A stretch of 52,021 bases of DNA from an uncultured Christensenella sp. (GTDB lineage: Bacteria; Bacillota; Clostridia; Christensenellales; Borkfalkiaceae). A model generated the notes under the pieces. That model was given only the letters and a program-made list of their open reading frames with translations, had not been told where the DNA came from and searched no databases. The first letter of the stretch is position 1. The number at the start of each line of letters is the position of its first letter. The stretch is taken from NCBI GenBank assembly GCA_910586035.1, contig CAJUHT010000014.1, positions 1-52,021 of the forward strand. The letters are read 5' to 3'. A program made the translations under genes and the position numbers. Shown in pieces: positions 24,460-32,283 of this stretch.

Positions 24460-26496
24460 ATGATAAACAGACAGGCGCTGTTCACCGATGAAACTCAAAG
24501 CTTTAAAACGCCTTACGAGCCTGCGGCGGGCGATAAAGTTACGTTGACGTTCCGCACGCTGAAAAACGACGTAAATAATGCGTACGTCGTAATCAACGGC
24601 AGAACGAGGGCAATGAAACGCCTTCCGCAAAAGTGCGAAACATTCGATTATTATTCGATAACTTTCACCTGCGGTCAAAAGCCGGTAAGTTATTACTTTA
24701 AGCTTGTAGACGACGATGACGAGCTCTATTATAACCGCCTCGGCGCGGTAAACAACAATCAGGACGAGTACGATTTTTCGTTCGTCCCAGGCAGCAAGGT
24801 GCCCGATTGGGCTAAGGGCAGGGTGTTCTATCAGATTTTTTGCGACCGCTTCTGCAACGGCGAACCTTCCAACGACGTTGAGTACAACGAGTACTATTAC
24901 ACGGGCGGGCACTCGCGCAAGGTGTGCGATTGGTTTAAACTGCCCGAAACTATGGACGTAAACAACTTTTACGGCGGCGATTTGCAGGGCGTGGAGCAAA
25001 AGTTGGAGTACCTTAAAGATTTGGGCGTGGAGGCGGTGTACTTCAATCCCCTTTTCGTTTCTCCATCCAACCACAAGTACGACACGCAGGACTACGACTA
25101 TATAGACCCGCACCTCGCGGTTATAGAAAACGACTTTGCTCACTGTATGCAGGGCTGGGAAAAGCACAACGGCTACGCCCCCAAATATATACGCAGGGTA
25201 ACGGACAAAACCAATCTGGAAAAGTCCAACGAGTACTTTGCCCGCCTTGTGGAAAAGATGCATTCCCTGGGAATAAAGGTGGTTGTAGACGGCGTTTTCA
25301 ACCATTGCGGCTCCTTCCATAAATGGCTGGACAGGGAGGGCATTTACCTCAACAAAGAGGGCTACGAAAAGGGAGCGTTTCAATCGACAGACAGCCCTTA
25401 CAGAAGCTACTTTAAATTTGATAAGCCGCGCAGTGCGGACAGCGAATACGAGGGGTGGTGGGGCTTTAAAACTCTGCCCAAGCTCAATTACGAAAAGAGC
25501 GAGCGACTGTGCGAAAGCGTTTACAAAATAGGCGAAAAGTGGGTTTCCGCCCCCTACAACGTGGACGGCTGGCGTCTGGACGTTGCCGCCGATTTGGGGC
25601 ACAGCGCGAAGTTCAACCATAAATTCTGGAAAACTTTCAAAGACAGGGTGCGCGGCGCAAACCCGCAGGCGTTTATCTTTGCCGAACACTACGGCGACCC
25701 CTCGCAATGGCTCAACGGCGGCGAGTGGGACAGCGTTATGAATTACGACGCATTTATGGAACCCGTAACCTGGTTTTTGACGGGTATGGAAAAGCACTCT
25801 TCTTCTTTCGATTATAACAAACTGAACGACGGCAAGGCGTTTTTTGACGCTATGCTCAAAAACGGGGCGCGCCTGCCCCGCCCCGCGCTGGACAGCGCCA
25901 TAAACCAACTTTCCAATCACGACCATTCCCGCTTTTTAACGCGTACCAACAAGTGCGTCGGCACGTTGAAATCAATGGGTTCCGAGGCGGCGGGCGAGGG
26001 CGTGGACAAGCGCATTTTTTACCTTGCCGTGTTAATTCAGATGACCTGGACGGGCAGTCCCGCGCTGTATTACGGCGACGAGGCGGGGCTTGTAGGCTGG
26101 ACCGACCCCGACAACAGGAGAACGTACCCTTGGGGCAGGGAAGATTGGGAAACCTACGACGTACACAAGAGCGCAATCGCCCTCAGAAAGCGTATTCACT
26201 GTTTAAAGATGGGCAGTCTTATGCCGCTGGACGCGGGCAACGGCTATATAATATACGCCCGTTTCGATAAGGAGGACTGCGCGATTGTGTGTATAAATTG
26301 CAGTGAAAAACAGGTGTCGCTCAGCGTGCCCGCCTGGCTTATTACGGGCGAGCGCACCGACAGTTTAAAGCTTGCGTACGCAGTTGGCGCGGAGGAGAGC
26401 GAGTTCCCATACTCGGCGGAAGTAAAGTTCGGCAGAACGTTTTTAACGCTTCCTCCCAAGAGCGGTTGCGTTTACACTAAGTCGTTTAAAGATTAA
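24460..26496 (+). CDS. GH13 alpha-glucan hydrolase (neopullulanase/cyclomaltodextrinase-like)
   Basis: A 678-aa enzyme with an N-terminal CBM34-like beta domain (about 1-115), a TIM-barrel GH13 domain and a C-terminal beta domain. Catalytic residues are Asp374 (DGWRLDVA), Glu409 (FAEHYG) and Asp488 (NHDHSR). The barrel motif VDGVFNHCG is also intact. Without a signal peptide it should act on glycogen or imported maltodextrins in the cytoplasm. The N-terminal domain points to the neopullulanase/cyclodextrinase group, but exact specificity cannot be read from sequence. It is followed after 41 nt by glgB in the same transcript. Confidence 0.92.
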   Translation: MINRQALFTDETQSFKTPYEPAAGDKVTLTFRTLKNDVNNAYVVINGRTRAMKRLPQKCETFDYYSITFTCGQKPVSYYFKLVDDDDELYYNRLGAVNNNQDEYDFSFVPGSKVPDWAKGRVFYQIFCDRFCNGEPSNDVEYNEYYYTGGHSRKVCDWFKLPETMDVNNFYGGDLQGVEQKLEYLKDLGVEAVYFNPLFVSPSNHKYDTQDYDYIDPHLAVIENDFAHCMQGWEKHNGYAPKYIRRVTDKTNLEKSNEYFARLVEKMHSLGIKVVVDGVFNHCGSFHKWLDREGIYLNKEGYEKGAFQSTDSPYRSYFKFDKPRSADSEYEGWWGFKTLPKLNYEKSERLCESVYKIGEKWVSAPYNVDGWRLDVAADLGHSAKFNHKFWKTFKDRVRGANPQAFIFAEHYGDPSQWLNGGEWDSVMNYDAFMEPVTWFLTGMEKHSSSFDYNKLNDGKAFFDAMLKNGARLPRPALDSAINQLSNHDHSRFLTRTNKCVGTLKSMGSEAAGEGVDKRIFYLAVLIQMTWTGSPALYYGDEAGLVGWTDPDNRRTYPWGREDWETYDVHKSAIALRKRIHCLKMGSLMPLDAGNGYIIYARFDKEDCAIVCINCSEKQVSLSVPAWLITGERTDSLKLAYAVGAEESEFPYSAEVKFGRTFLTLPPKSGCVYTKSFKD

Positions 26497-26537
26497 AATT
26501 TGCATTAAATCAAGGATATATAGGGGGTAATTTGAAT

Positions 26538-28631
26538 ATGGAAAAGGAAAAAAGGTTTTTCGGGGAGCTTGACAGGTATCTGTTTCACCACGGTACTCAC
26601 TACGAGCTTTACGAAAAAATGGGCGCGCATATACGCGAAATAGACGGTGTGCGCGGCACTCACTTCGTGGTATGGGCGCCGCACGCCCGCGCCATTTGCG
26701 TGGTATCCGACGGCAACGGCTGGACGCCGTGGAGCGACGTTATGGAAAAGGTGGACGACAGCATATGGGAGCTGTTCGTCCCCGGTATGTGCGAGGGCGT
26801 AAAGTACAAGTTTTTAATCGTGCGCGCCGACGGGAGCGAGGTGTATAAAATCGACCCCTATGAGTTCGGCAGTGAAAAGCGCCCCGCAAACGCCTCTGTC
26901 GTTACAAACCTTTCGGACTACGAGTGGGGGGACGGCGAGTATTTAAAGGCAAAGAAGGGCGAAAACTACCTCGCCAAGCCTATGGCTGTGTACGAGGTGC
27001 ACCTCGGCAGTTGGAAAAAGAATACGGAAATGTGGTGGGACGAGGACCAATTTCTGGACTACCGCCGACTTGCGCACGAGCTGTGCGAATACGTGCTGTA
27101 TATGGGCTATACCCACGTTGAAGTTATGGGCATATGCGAGTATCCGTTCGACCCCAGCTGGGGATATCAGGTAACGGGCTACTTCTGCCCTACGGCGCGC
27201 TACGGCTCCCCGCAGGACTTTATGTATTTTGTCGACTATATGCACAGGCACGGCATAGGCGTAATATTGGATTGGGTGCCCGCGCACTTCCCCAAGGACG
27301 AGTTTGCGCTTGCCAATTTCGACGGCACGCCGCTGTACGAGTACACCGACCCCCTGCGCGCCGAATATCCCGAGTGGGGTACCAAGGCGTTCGATTTGGG
27401 CAGACCCGAAGTTTCCAACTTTTTGATAGCTTCGGCGTTTTTCTGGGTGAATAAATACCATATCGACGCGCTTCGCGCCGACGCCGTTGCGGCAATGCTG
27501 TATTCCAGCTTCGGCAGAAGCGAGTGGCGCCCCAACAAGGACGGCGGCGATTGGAATCTGGAAAGCTTCGAGTTTTTCCGCCATTTGAACAGCGTGTTGC
27601 GCTCGCGTACCGACGCGTTTATAATCGCCGAGGACAGTTCAATAATAAACGGTATCACCGCGCCCGCCAAGGAGGGCGGCTTGGGCTTCGGCTTAAAGTG
27701 GAATATGGGTTGGATGAACGACACGTTGAGCTACATTAAAAAGGACCCCGTATACCGCAAGTATCACCACTTTTTAATGACGCACACCTTCGAATACATA
27801 TTTAACGAGCATTACCAGCTTGTGCTCTCGCACGACGAGGTTGTGTACGGCAAGGGCAGTATGTACACCAAGATGCCCGGCTATCATTCCGACAAGCTTA
27901 ACGGGTTAAAGTGTTTCTACACGATGATGATAGGGCACCCCGGCAAAAAACTGCTGTTTATGGGTCAGGACTTCGCGCAAATCAACGAGTGGTATTATAA
28001 GGTCAGCCTCGATTGGCACCTCTGCGACGACCCCGCGCACAAGAGCGTTATGGAGTGTTACCGCGCGCTTCTTCACCTGTATAAGGAAAGGCAGGTACTG
28101 CACAACGACACAAACAGCCAGTCGTTCGAGTGGATAGAGAGCGGCGACGTACAGCGCTCGATATTCGCGTTTATCCGCCGCAACCCTTGGAATTACAACG
28201 ACGGACTGATATTCGTGTGCAATATGACGCCTATGACCTACGAAAATTACGGCGTGGGCGCGCCCGTGGCGGGCGAGTATAAGCGCGTGTTCTCCACCTG
28301 CTTCGACGGCGGGGATATGACGGTAAAGGCGGAAAAAGCTTTGTGCAACGGCAGGGAGTACAAACTGAGTTTTACTTTGAAGCCGTACGAAGCAATTGTA
28401 TTGGAAATTCCTTACCGCGAGAGTACGGAGGAGGAGGTGCAAAAGGAAAAGAAGGAGTTAAACCGCGTAAAGCGCGCGCACAAGGCGGCAAAGACCGACT
28501 TATCCCACGTGCCCGTAGCCGAAGTGCCCGAGGGGCTTGCGCCTAAGGCTAAGGGCGCCGCCAAAAAAACTGCGGCAAAGAGGACTGCCGCGCCTAAAAA
28601 GGCGGCGGCAAAAAAAGACGGCGCAAAATAA
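26538..28631 (+). CDS. glgB: 1,4-alpha-glucan branching enzyme with Lys/Ala-rich tail
   Basis: A 697-aa GH13 branching enzyme that makes alpha-1,6 branches in glycogen. It has an N-terminal CBM48 domain (about 30-120), YEVHLGSWKK, and the catalytic triad Asp315 (ALRADAVAAM), Glu365 (IIAEDSS) and Asp433 (LSHDEV). The last ~60 residues depart from the family: a Lys/Glu segment, then repeats such as KKTAAKRTAAPKKAAAKK. This histone-like basic tail resembles that of L21 here. The ATG at 26538, rather than the TTG six bases earlier, fits AGGGGGT. No glgC or glgA is adjacent. Confidence 0.95.
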   Translation: MEKEKRFFGELDRYLFHHGTHYELYEKMGAHIREIDGVRGTHFVVWAPHARAICVVSDGNGWTPWSDVMEKVDDSIWELFVPGMCEGVKYKFLIVRADGSEVYKIDPYEFGSEKRPANASVVTNLSDYEWGDGEYLKAKKGENYLAKPMAVYEVHLGSWKKNTEMWWDEDQFLDYRRLAHELCEYVLYMGYTHVEVMGICEYPFDPSWGYQVTGYFCPTARYGSPQDFMYFVDYMHRHGIGVILDWVPAHFPKDEFALANFDGTPLYEYTDPLRAEYPEWGTKAFDLGRPEVSNFLIASAFFWVNKYHIDALRADAVAAMLYSSFGRSEWRPNKDGGDWNLESFEFFRHLNSVLRSRTDAFIIAEDSSIINGITAPAKEGGLGFGLKWNMGWMNDTLSYIKKDPVYRKYHHFLMTHTFEYIFNEHYQLVLSHDEVVYGKGSMYTKMPGYHSDKLNGLKCFYTMMIGHPGKKLLFMGQDFAQINEWYYKVSLDWHLCDDPAHKSVMECYRALLHLYKERQVLHNDTNSQSFEWIESGDVQRSIFAFIRRNPWNYNDGLIFVCNMTPMTYENYGVGAPVAGEYKRVFSTCFDGGDMTVKAEKALCNGREYKLSFTLKPYEAIVLEIPYRESTEEEVQKEKKELNRVKRAHKAAKTDLSHVPVAEVPEGLAPKAKGAAKKTAAKRTAAPKKAAAKKDGAK

Positions 28632-28636
28632 ATAAA

Positions 28637-28668
28637 GCGTTGACCTTTCAACGCGGTTGTGGTATAAT
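28637..28668 (+). promoter_or_regulatory. nadA promoter embedded in an inverted repeat
   Basis: TTGACC (28640-28645), a 17-nt spacer, and a perfect TATAAT (28663-28668). A 7-bp inverted repeat, GCGTTGA/TCAACGC (28637-28643 and 28648-28654), covers the -35 and could be an operator or a weak glgB terminator. The nadA ATG lies only 10 nt after the -10. Confidence 0.75.
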
Positions 28669-28678
28669 CACCGATAAT

Positions 28679-29596
28679 ATGACGGTAAGAGAATTACAGG
28701 ACGAAATTTTTAAATTAAAGCGGGATACGGATACCTGTATCCTTGCGCACAGCTATATGGCGGAGGAAATCTGCGAAATAGCCGACTTCTGCGGCGACAG
28801 CTACGCGCTTTCGGTAAAGGCGAAAACGGCGCCCAACAAAAACGTTATAATGTGCGGCGTGCGCTTTATGGCGGAAACGGTTAAAATGCTTTCCCCGCAA
28901 AAGCGGGTTTACCTTGCCAATCCCTCGGCGGGCTGTCCTATGGCGGAACAGTTCGGCAGGGAAGAAATAGAGGCGGTTAAAAAACTTTACCCCGACTACG
29001 CGGTAGTGGCGTATATAAACACCACGGCGCAACTTAAAACAATTGCCGACGTGTGCGTTACTTCCTCCTCTGTGGTAAAAATCTGCAAGGCGCTTCCGCA
29101 AAAGAACATTCTGTTTATTCCCGATATAAATCTCGGTTCTTTCGTTAAAGCGCAGGTGCCTGAAAAGAATTTTAAACTGCTTTCGGGCGGTTGCCCCACG
29201 CACGCAAGAATGGACGAAGAGGACGTGCTCGCGGCAAAGAGGGAACACCCGAACGCGTTGTTTTTGGTTCACCCTGAATGCCGCCCTTCGGTTGTAAAGC
29301 ACGCCGACTACGTCGGCTCCACTTCGGGCATAACCGATTTTGCCAAGGCTTCTGCGGCAAAGGAGTTTATAATAGGCACGGAAAACGCAATTGTACAGCA
29401 CTTGCAGTTTGCCTGCCCCGATAAAAAATTTTATCCCCTTTCCAAGGACCTTGTTTGCCACAATATGCGCGTTACCACGCTTGCCGACGTTTACGACTGC
29501 CTGCGCGGGGTAGGCGGCGAAGAAATTTTAATGGAAGAGGGGTTGCGCGCCGCCGCGGTTAAGTGCATCGAAAAGATGATAGAGTACGGCGGTTGA
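28679..29596 (+). CDS. nadA: Quinolinate synthase A
   Basis: A 305-aa [4Fe-4S] enzyme of de novo NAD synthesis; it condenses iminoaspartate with dihydroxyacetone phosphate to quinolinate. Family segments are clear: LAHSYMAEEI, GVRFMAETVKML, NPSAGCPMAEQ, TSSSVVKI, FIPDINLG, HPECRPSV and GTENAIVQHL. The cluster cysteines are expected in AGCPM, HPEC and VCHNM. The start at 28679 has no Shine-Dalgarno and a predicted leader of about 3-4 nt, so a leaderless mRNA is likely. nadB and nadC are not adjacent. An Rrf2 regulator follows after 29 nt. Confidence 0.95.
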   Translation: MTVRELQDEIFKLKRDTDTCILAHSYMAEEICEIADFCGDSYALSVKAKTAPNKNVIMCGVRFMAETVKMLSPQKRVYLANPSAGCPMAEQFGREEIEAVKKLYPDYAVVAYINTTAQLKTIADVCVTSSSVVKICKALPQKNILFIPDINLGSFVKAQVPEKNFKLLSGGCPTHARMDEEDVLAAKREHPNALFLVHPECRPSVVKHADYVGSTSGITDFAKASAAKEFIIGTENAIVQHLQFACPDKKFYPLSKDLVCHNMRVTTLADVYDCLRGVGGEEILMEEGLRAAAVKCIEKMIEYGG

Positions 29597-29625
29597 ACGT
29601 TTAAAGGTAATTAAGAGAGGTTTTT

Positions 29626-30018
29626 ATGTTCATTGCGACAAAGGGCAGAAACGCCCTTAAAGTTATGCTCGATTTGGCTCAGCATAACGACGGCTCAAAT
29701 ATCCCCCTTGCGGATATTTCCGAAAGGGTTAAGGAGTCGCAAAAATACCTCGAAGCCACCGTGTCGGCTCTTTCGGCGGCGGGGCTTATCCTTTCCGCGC
29801 GCGGCAAGCTCGGCGGATACAAGCTTGCGCGTTCGGCAGACGAGTACACCGTGGCGGAAATTATAACCGCGGCGGAGGGCTCGCTTGCGCCCGTGTCCTG
29901 TTTAGACGGCAAGTGCGAAAACGCCTGCAACTGCCTTACGTTGCCGCTGTGGAAAGAGCTTGACGAAGTTATTATGAATTTTTTAAATTCAAAAACTCTT
30001 GCCGACCTGTTAAAATAA
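29626..30018 (+). CDS. Rrf2 family (IscR/CymR-like) regulator
   Basis: A 130-aa winged-helix regulator. The DNA-binding part is residues 1-65 (DISERVKESQKYLEATVSALSAAGL, GGYKLAR). A cysteine cluster, Cys92-Cys97-Cys101-Cys103, falls where IscR binds its [2Fe-2S] cluster, so it may sense Fe-S status. It probably shares the nadA transcript (29 nt gap, own AGAGAGG). The downstream iscS-iscU genes carry a 27-bp palindrome on their promoter, a natural candidate target. That link is inference. Confidence 0.92.
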   Translation: MFIATKGRNALKVMLDLAQHNDGSNIPLADISERVKESQKYLEATVSALSAAGLILSARGKLGGYKLARSADEYTVAEIITAAEGSLAPVSCLDGKCENACNCLTLPLWKELDEVIMNFLNSKTLADLLK

Positions 30019-30101
30019 ATTTGGGAGTGCGTCTCTCTTTATAATGGTATAAAACCAAATAGCTCGCGGGAAAGGGCATAATTTTGCCAAAGCGGCGCAT
30101 A

Positions 30102-30119
30102 CTACCTTTACGGAGGTAG
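30102..30119 (+). promoter_or_regulatory. Hairpin covering the Shine-Dalgarno of the Cys-rich microprotein
   Basis: CTACCT (30102-30107) pairs with AGGTAG (30114-30119). The GGAGG ribosome site (30112-30116) lies in the loop and stem, so opening of the helix could control translation. Confidence 0.4.
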
Positions 30120-30122
30120 AAT

Positions 30123-30275
30123 ATGAGATTAAATTGCGGCGATACCTGCCCCAAGAGCGGTCGTTACTGCGTAATTGACGGCAAGGGTAACGTAATCAAT
30201 TGCGTATGGGTTGGTGAAGGCGAAACGATGCCCCCTACACAGTATTCCGATTGCCATTACGAAAGTGAAAACTAA
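30123..30275 (+). CDS. Small Cys-rich protein, YjzC-like
   Basis: A 50-aa reading frame with a good ribosome site (ACGGAGG, 7 nt spacing) and a strong terminator directly behind. It starts MRLNCGDTCPKSGRYCVID and has five cysteines (5, 9, 16, 27, 42) plus the conserved-looking GEGETMPPTQYSDCHYE. The pattern PxSGxYxVID and PPTQ resembles YjzC-type small proteins. The cysteines and terminal His could bind zinc or another metal. No function is known to me. It sits between the Rrf2 regulator and the lipoprotein gene. Confidence 0.7.
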   Translation: MRLNCGDTCPKSGRYCVIDGKGNVINCVWVGEGETMPPTQYSDCHYESEN

Positions 30276-30280
30276 ATAAA

Positions 30281-30317
30281 AAAAGGAGCAAAGCGTTAAA
30301 GCTTTGCTCCTTTTTTT
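30281..30317. terminator. Bidirectional intrinsic terminator
   Basis: A 14-bp perfect stem (30281-30294 with 30301-30314, loop GTTAAA). It ends in a T-run on the plus strand and in TTTTTTTT on the minus strand, so it can stop transcripts from both directions. Confidence 0.92.
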
Positions 30318-30395
30318 AAATATTGTAGTAAACGTGTACTTTTACTACAACGTAAAAAAATTACTTTTTTAACAAATAAATCGACTTGATTTTGC
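30285..30395 (-). ncRNA. Candidate small RNA (~110 nt)
   Basis: A complete minus-strand unit: a promoter at 30402-30430, a hairpin with 10-bp perfect stem (30323-30332 with 30341-30350), and the strong bidirectional terminator. No open reading frame of note is inside. The boundaries are predicted from the promoter and the T-run only. Confidence 0.4.
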
Positions 30396-30466
30396 CCTTT
30401 AAATATACCATAACGGTCATTTTAAATCAAGTATTTAAAAGTAGTAAAAGTACACTATAACTACAA
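30323..30466. repeat. Pair of 26-bp inverted repeats flanking a promoter
   Basis: 30323-30348 and the complement of 30441-30466 agree at 23 of 26 positions; the shared blocks are TTGTAGT and GTGTACTTTTACTAC. The left copy is itself a dyad, TTGTAGTAAA to TTTACTACAA. They lie 92 bp apart, upstream of the lipoprotein gene. Operator pair or miniature element; no target-site duplication is visible. Confidence 0.6.
30402..30430 (-). promoter_or_regulatory. Minus-strand promoter near-identical to the rplU promoter
   Basis: TTGATT (complement of 30425-30430), 17-nt spacer, and TATATT (complement of 30402-30407). The block GTTATGGTATATTTAA is the same as at the rplU promoter. It reads away from the lipoprotein gene. 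Confidence 0.6.
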
Positions 30467-30483
30467 CCGAAAAGGAGCAAGAT

Positions 30484-32112
30484 ATGAAAAAAATAATTTC
30501 TGCGTTTATTGCCGCCGTATGCGTGGCGGCGGGTACGGTATCGCTTGCCGCTTGCGGAAACGGCAACCAAACGCACTCGCACGTTTGGTCGCAAACCTAT
30601 ACGCAAGAGGGCGACAGGCACTATCAAGCTTGCAGTGATTGCGACGAAAAAAATTACGCGTCGCACAGTTACAATGCGGACGGCGTATGCGTTTGCGGAA
30701 AACAAAAAGACGGGCAGGGCGAAGAAAATCCGCCCGTAACAACCCCCGAATTAAAAGATATATCGACTTATTTTTCGGGCATAAAGATTGCGGAAAACAA
30801 ACAGTGCATAACCGACAACGGAACTAATAAAACTTTTAACGAGATTTTAGACAGACAGTTTACCGTTTTGGCGGAAGATATTTTATATAGGCTTTACGTT
30901 ACGTACGGAGAAAGAACCTACGGAACGGGCGGCGGCTTCGGCGATATTACTTTGTCAGACGGAAATTACACATATAACGGCAATCCCGCAAAGGTTGTAA
31001 AGAACCAAATTTTAACCGACACGGACAATCACAATAATGATATTACTCATTCTTATGGGGCAAATGGTGAACTTTCTAATATTGATTGTATTTATTGCTA
31101 TCAATATAATATAAACGGCAACCAAACACGAATGACAACAGTACGCTACATTATGATTAAGGAGGCAATAAGCGGGAATTATCATTATTGGGACGTTGAA
31201 CGTCTTTCTCTTAATAATACTAATGCAACCAATTATAAATGGTTATACGGAGAGGTTGACGACGTGTGGGTGGACAGCGATAACAACGGCTACATTGATA
31301 CAAATAACTATATAAATTCCAAATGGAATACAGACTATCGCACGGCGTTCAAATACGAACTTGCAAAAATCGTTTACGGCGACGGAAACACCAATTTGAC
31401 CTATGACCAACTGCTTGCAAAAATAAACACAACGGGTTTTGCGGCGGAAACCGAACAAAAGATTATAGATACTATATACAAAAAAGTTATAGGCGAAAAT
31501 CTCGTTGCGGAAGATTTACGTATTTACAATATATATACAGACGACGATAAAAGCAATATTAAAAGATGGACGGACGAAAGCGAGATAGAAAAGCATTATT
31601 TTAAGGGTTACAACATAACCGTTCCCGCAATCGTAAAGCAAGCCCTTGCAAATACTTTCGAAAATACAAGCGTAAACCTGTACCCCGCAGTATCGAGGCA
31701 AAATGTAACCGTCAGCAACAATTTTAATAGTGTGGCAGTAACTGAAAATACGCAAAGCCTTGTGCTTATGCCCAAAGCAAATGCGCCCGTAACAAAACTT
31801 GCCGTTGAACTTTCGGGAAGCGCGGGGCAAAGCGTAACGCTTAACTTTAATATCGTTGCAAACGGTATTAGCAAAACGGTATCGAAAACCGTTACGCTTA
31901 CCGCCGCAACGCAGACGGTTGAAATAGATTTAACTATGTCGGGCGTTGGCACGCTCGGCGCGTATAACGGTAATACTAATTCTTATACCGATACCGCGCT
32001 ATTCGATAACCCCGACGGCGCGGACGCGAACGGCGACAATTATATATCGCTTGAATTAGTAAACAACAGCGCGCCGTTCGCAATCAAATTCACTGGTTTA
32101 TACAGCAAGTAA
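30484..32112 (+). CDS. Uncharacterised lipoprotein
   Basis: A 542-aa secreted lipoprotein (lipobox SLAAC, Cys24). A short Cys/His module follows at about 31-78 (HVWSQTYTQEGDRHYQACSDC ends it, with a further VCVCGK), of the kind often found after signal peptides in clostridial surface proteins. The middle (about 90-400) is Asn/Asp/Tyr-rich and unlike anything I recognise. The end (about 410-542) looks like a beta-sandwich with alternating polar and hydrophobic strands. It is monocistronic. Its codon use is more AT-rich in the middle than its neighbours. Function unknown. Confidence 0.8.
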   Translation: MKKIISAFIAAVCVAAGTVSLAACGNGNQTHSHVWSQTYTQEGDRHYQACSDCDEKNYASHSYNADGVCVCGKQKDGQGEENPPVTTPELKDISTYFSGIKIAENKQCITDNGTNKTFNEILDRQFTVLAEDILYRLYVTYGERTYGTGGGFGDITLSDGNYTYNGNPAKVVKNQILTDTDNHNNDITHSYGANGELSNIDCIYCYQYNINGNQTRMTTVRYIMIKEAISGNYHYWDVERLSLNNTNATNYKWLYGEVDDVWVDSDNNGYIDTNNYINSKWNTDYRTAFKYELAKIVYGDGNTNLTYDQLLAKINTTGFAAETEQKIIDTIYKKVIGENLVAEDLRIYNIYTDDDKSNIKRWTDESEIEKHYFKGYNITVPAIVKQALANTFENTSVNLYPAVSRQNVTVSNNFNSVAVTENTQSLVLMPKANAPVTKLAVELSGSAGQSVTLNFNIVANGISKTVSKTVTLTAATQTVEIDLTMSGVGTLGAYNGNTNSYTDTALFDNPDGADANGDNYISLELVNNSAPFAIKFTGLYSK

Positions 32113-32157
32113 CAAAATGATATAAATAAGTAAAACGAAAAAACCAAAACTTATACG

Positions 32158-32189
32158 GCGTTCACGCAAAACAGCGTGAACGCTTTTTT
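32158..32189 (+). terminator. Terminator of lipoprotein gene
   Basis: A 10-bp perfect stem (32158-32167 with 32174-32183) is followed by TTTTTT. Confidence 0.92.
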
Positions 32190-32211
32190 GTAAAAAATTT
32201 CAAATGTGCGT

Positions 32212-32249
32212 TAATTCCTATTGACTTGATAGGAATTATTTATTATAAT
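32212..32249 (+). promoter_or_regulatory. iscS promoter with 27-bp palindromic operator
   Basis: TTGACT (32221-32226), a 17-nt spacer, and TATAAT (32244-32249). A perfect 10-bp inverted repeat, TAATTCCTAT and ATAGGAATTA with a 7-nt spacer (32212-32238), covers the -35. Its size and position fit an Rrf2-type repressor site. Confidence 0.8.
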
Positions 32250-32283
32250 AAATTCATACTAATTCGGTAGGATATAAAAATCA

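Noticed and set aside
24322..25926. A 534-codon open frame on the minus strand
   Set aside because: It lies wholly opposite the GH13 gene, which has all catalytic motifs. The antisense translation has no recognisable motif, and such long shadows are expected from the codon pattern here.
30060..30119. Riboswitch (cyclic di-GMP or guanidine-II type) before the Cys-rich microprotein
   Set aside because: The GGC...GCC and CTACCT...AGGTAG hairpins do not reproduce the conserved cores of either class.
30323..30466. Miniature inverted-repeat transposable element
   Set aside because: No target-site duplication flanks the repeats, and they enclose promoter-like sequence next to genes; an operator pair seemed simpler, though not proven.
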